Source of the DNA: Chthoniobacter sp.
GTDB lineage: Bacteria > Verrucomicrobiota > Verrucomicrobiia > Chthoniobacterales > Chthoniobacteraceae
Direction: 5' to 3'
DNA: 64,000 nt
Assembly: GCA_021414005.1 (NCBI GenBank)
Contig: JAIOPH010000016.1
Span: 54,883-118,882, forward strand
Position numbers and translations under genes: made by a program
Part shown: positions 63,781 to 64,000 of the stretch, in pieces
Position numbering within the stretch: the first letter of the stretch is position 1
How the letters are laid out: each line of letters starts with the position of its first letter
The notes under the pieces: model-generated
What the model was told of the DNA's origin: nothing
The model's database searches: none
What the model saw: only the letters and a program-made list of their open reading frames with translations

Positions 63781-64000
63781 GATAAACACAGGCGTCGCGG
63801 TCGGATTTGGCATTTCTTTTTTCTGCAGGAAAGCGCATGGAAACGCGCCGACCGCCCATATTCGCCAAGCTCCGGCCAGTAGTGTTCGGCAGCTTGCATG
63901 CTGCGGGCGAGGGGCGGAGGCGGTTTCTCGTCTGGGAGGGGAGGCCGGGTCTGCGCGGATGGGGCTGGGGGCCGCTGGCGGGGCCGATCGGTACAGGCTG

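Noticed and set aside
63760..64000. Integrated element downstream of tRNA-Thr
   Set aside because: No integrase gene or duplicated tRNA end is visible within the remaining 240 bases.

Overview
The window is high-GC bacterial chromosome with dense genes and no phage, insertion sequence, CRISPR array or rRNA that I can see. It carries many markers typical of Verrucomicrobia: a five-gene block matching the Akkermansia Amuc_1098-1102 type IV pilus-like operon, a giant secreted PSCyt1/DUF1549/DUF1553 cytochrome, an SHD1-like plus gluzincin protein, a Cys-type sulfatase and PQQ-like beta-propeller proteins. The organism is most likely a Gram-negative verrucomicrobium; the species cannot be read from this sequence.

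Layout. 1-12.3 kb: housekeeping genes and small secreted proteins (zinc-ribbon protein, RelE-like protein, alr, carotenoid/desaturase pair, DEAD-type helicase, PQQ propeller, TauE exporter, DAHP synthase, RNase D). 12.3-21.2 kb on the minus strand: rho, coaE and a pilMNOPQ-like block (1102-like, PilM-PilN fusion, Amuc_1100-like, Amuc_1099-like, large secretin). 21.3-27.9 kb on the minus strand: sugar-nucleotide and exopolysaccharide genes (initiating sugar transferase, GalU-like, giant GHMP kinase/uridylyltransferase fusion, UDP-glucuronate decarboxylase). 27.9-37.3 kb: aroD, receiver protein, a TPR-AAA ATPase with a TPR membrane partner, acetyltransferase, metalloprotease, amidohydrolase and two hypothetical proteins. 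37.3-45 kb on the plus strand: leuS, then a signalling block (STAS protein, shortened periplasmic binding protein, hybrid histidine kinase, double-receiver protein). 45-53.6 kb: the giant cytochrome, dapF, LolA-like protein, PAP2 phosphatase, lipid-A type glycosyltransferase, and an isolated nuoB-nuoC pair. 53.7-61.4 kb on the minus strand: a second secretin and a compact operon galT-like, acyP, ABC exporter, TPR protein, phosphoesterase, heptosyltransferase-like gene. 61.5-64 kb: sulfatase, cNMP-binding protein and tRNA-Thr(CGT).

The most unusual signal is non-coding. Four spacers between co-directional genes are filled, from the stop codon of one gene to the start of the next, by palindromes whose arms are degenerate heptanucleotide repeats (ATTTCAG type at 1496-1597 and 56667-56743; GAATGAC type at 30521-30647 and 59134-59272). 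A related purine/pyrimidine palindrome is translated in frame inside the giant cytochrome at about 47641-47750. Other points of note are a GalT-like enzyme whose catalytic His position is Val, a kinase-nucleotidyltransferase fusion in the reverse order of FKP, a PilM-PilN fusion, and a glycosyltransferase gene whose conserved N-terminus lies upstream of any ATG/GTG/TTG start.

No gene-free stretch exceeds 300 bases. The largest are 35532-35769, which holds a dispersed repeat and hairpins, and 63760-64000, which holds one hairpin after the tRNA and nothing else I can recognise.
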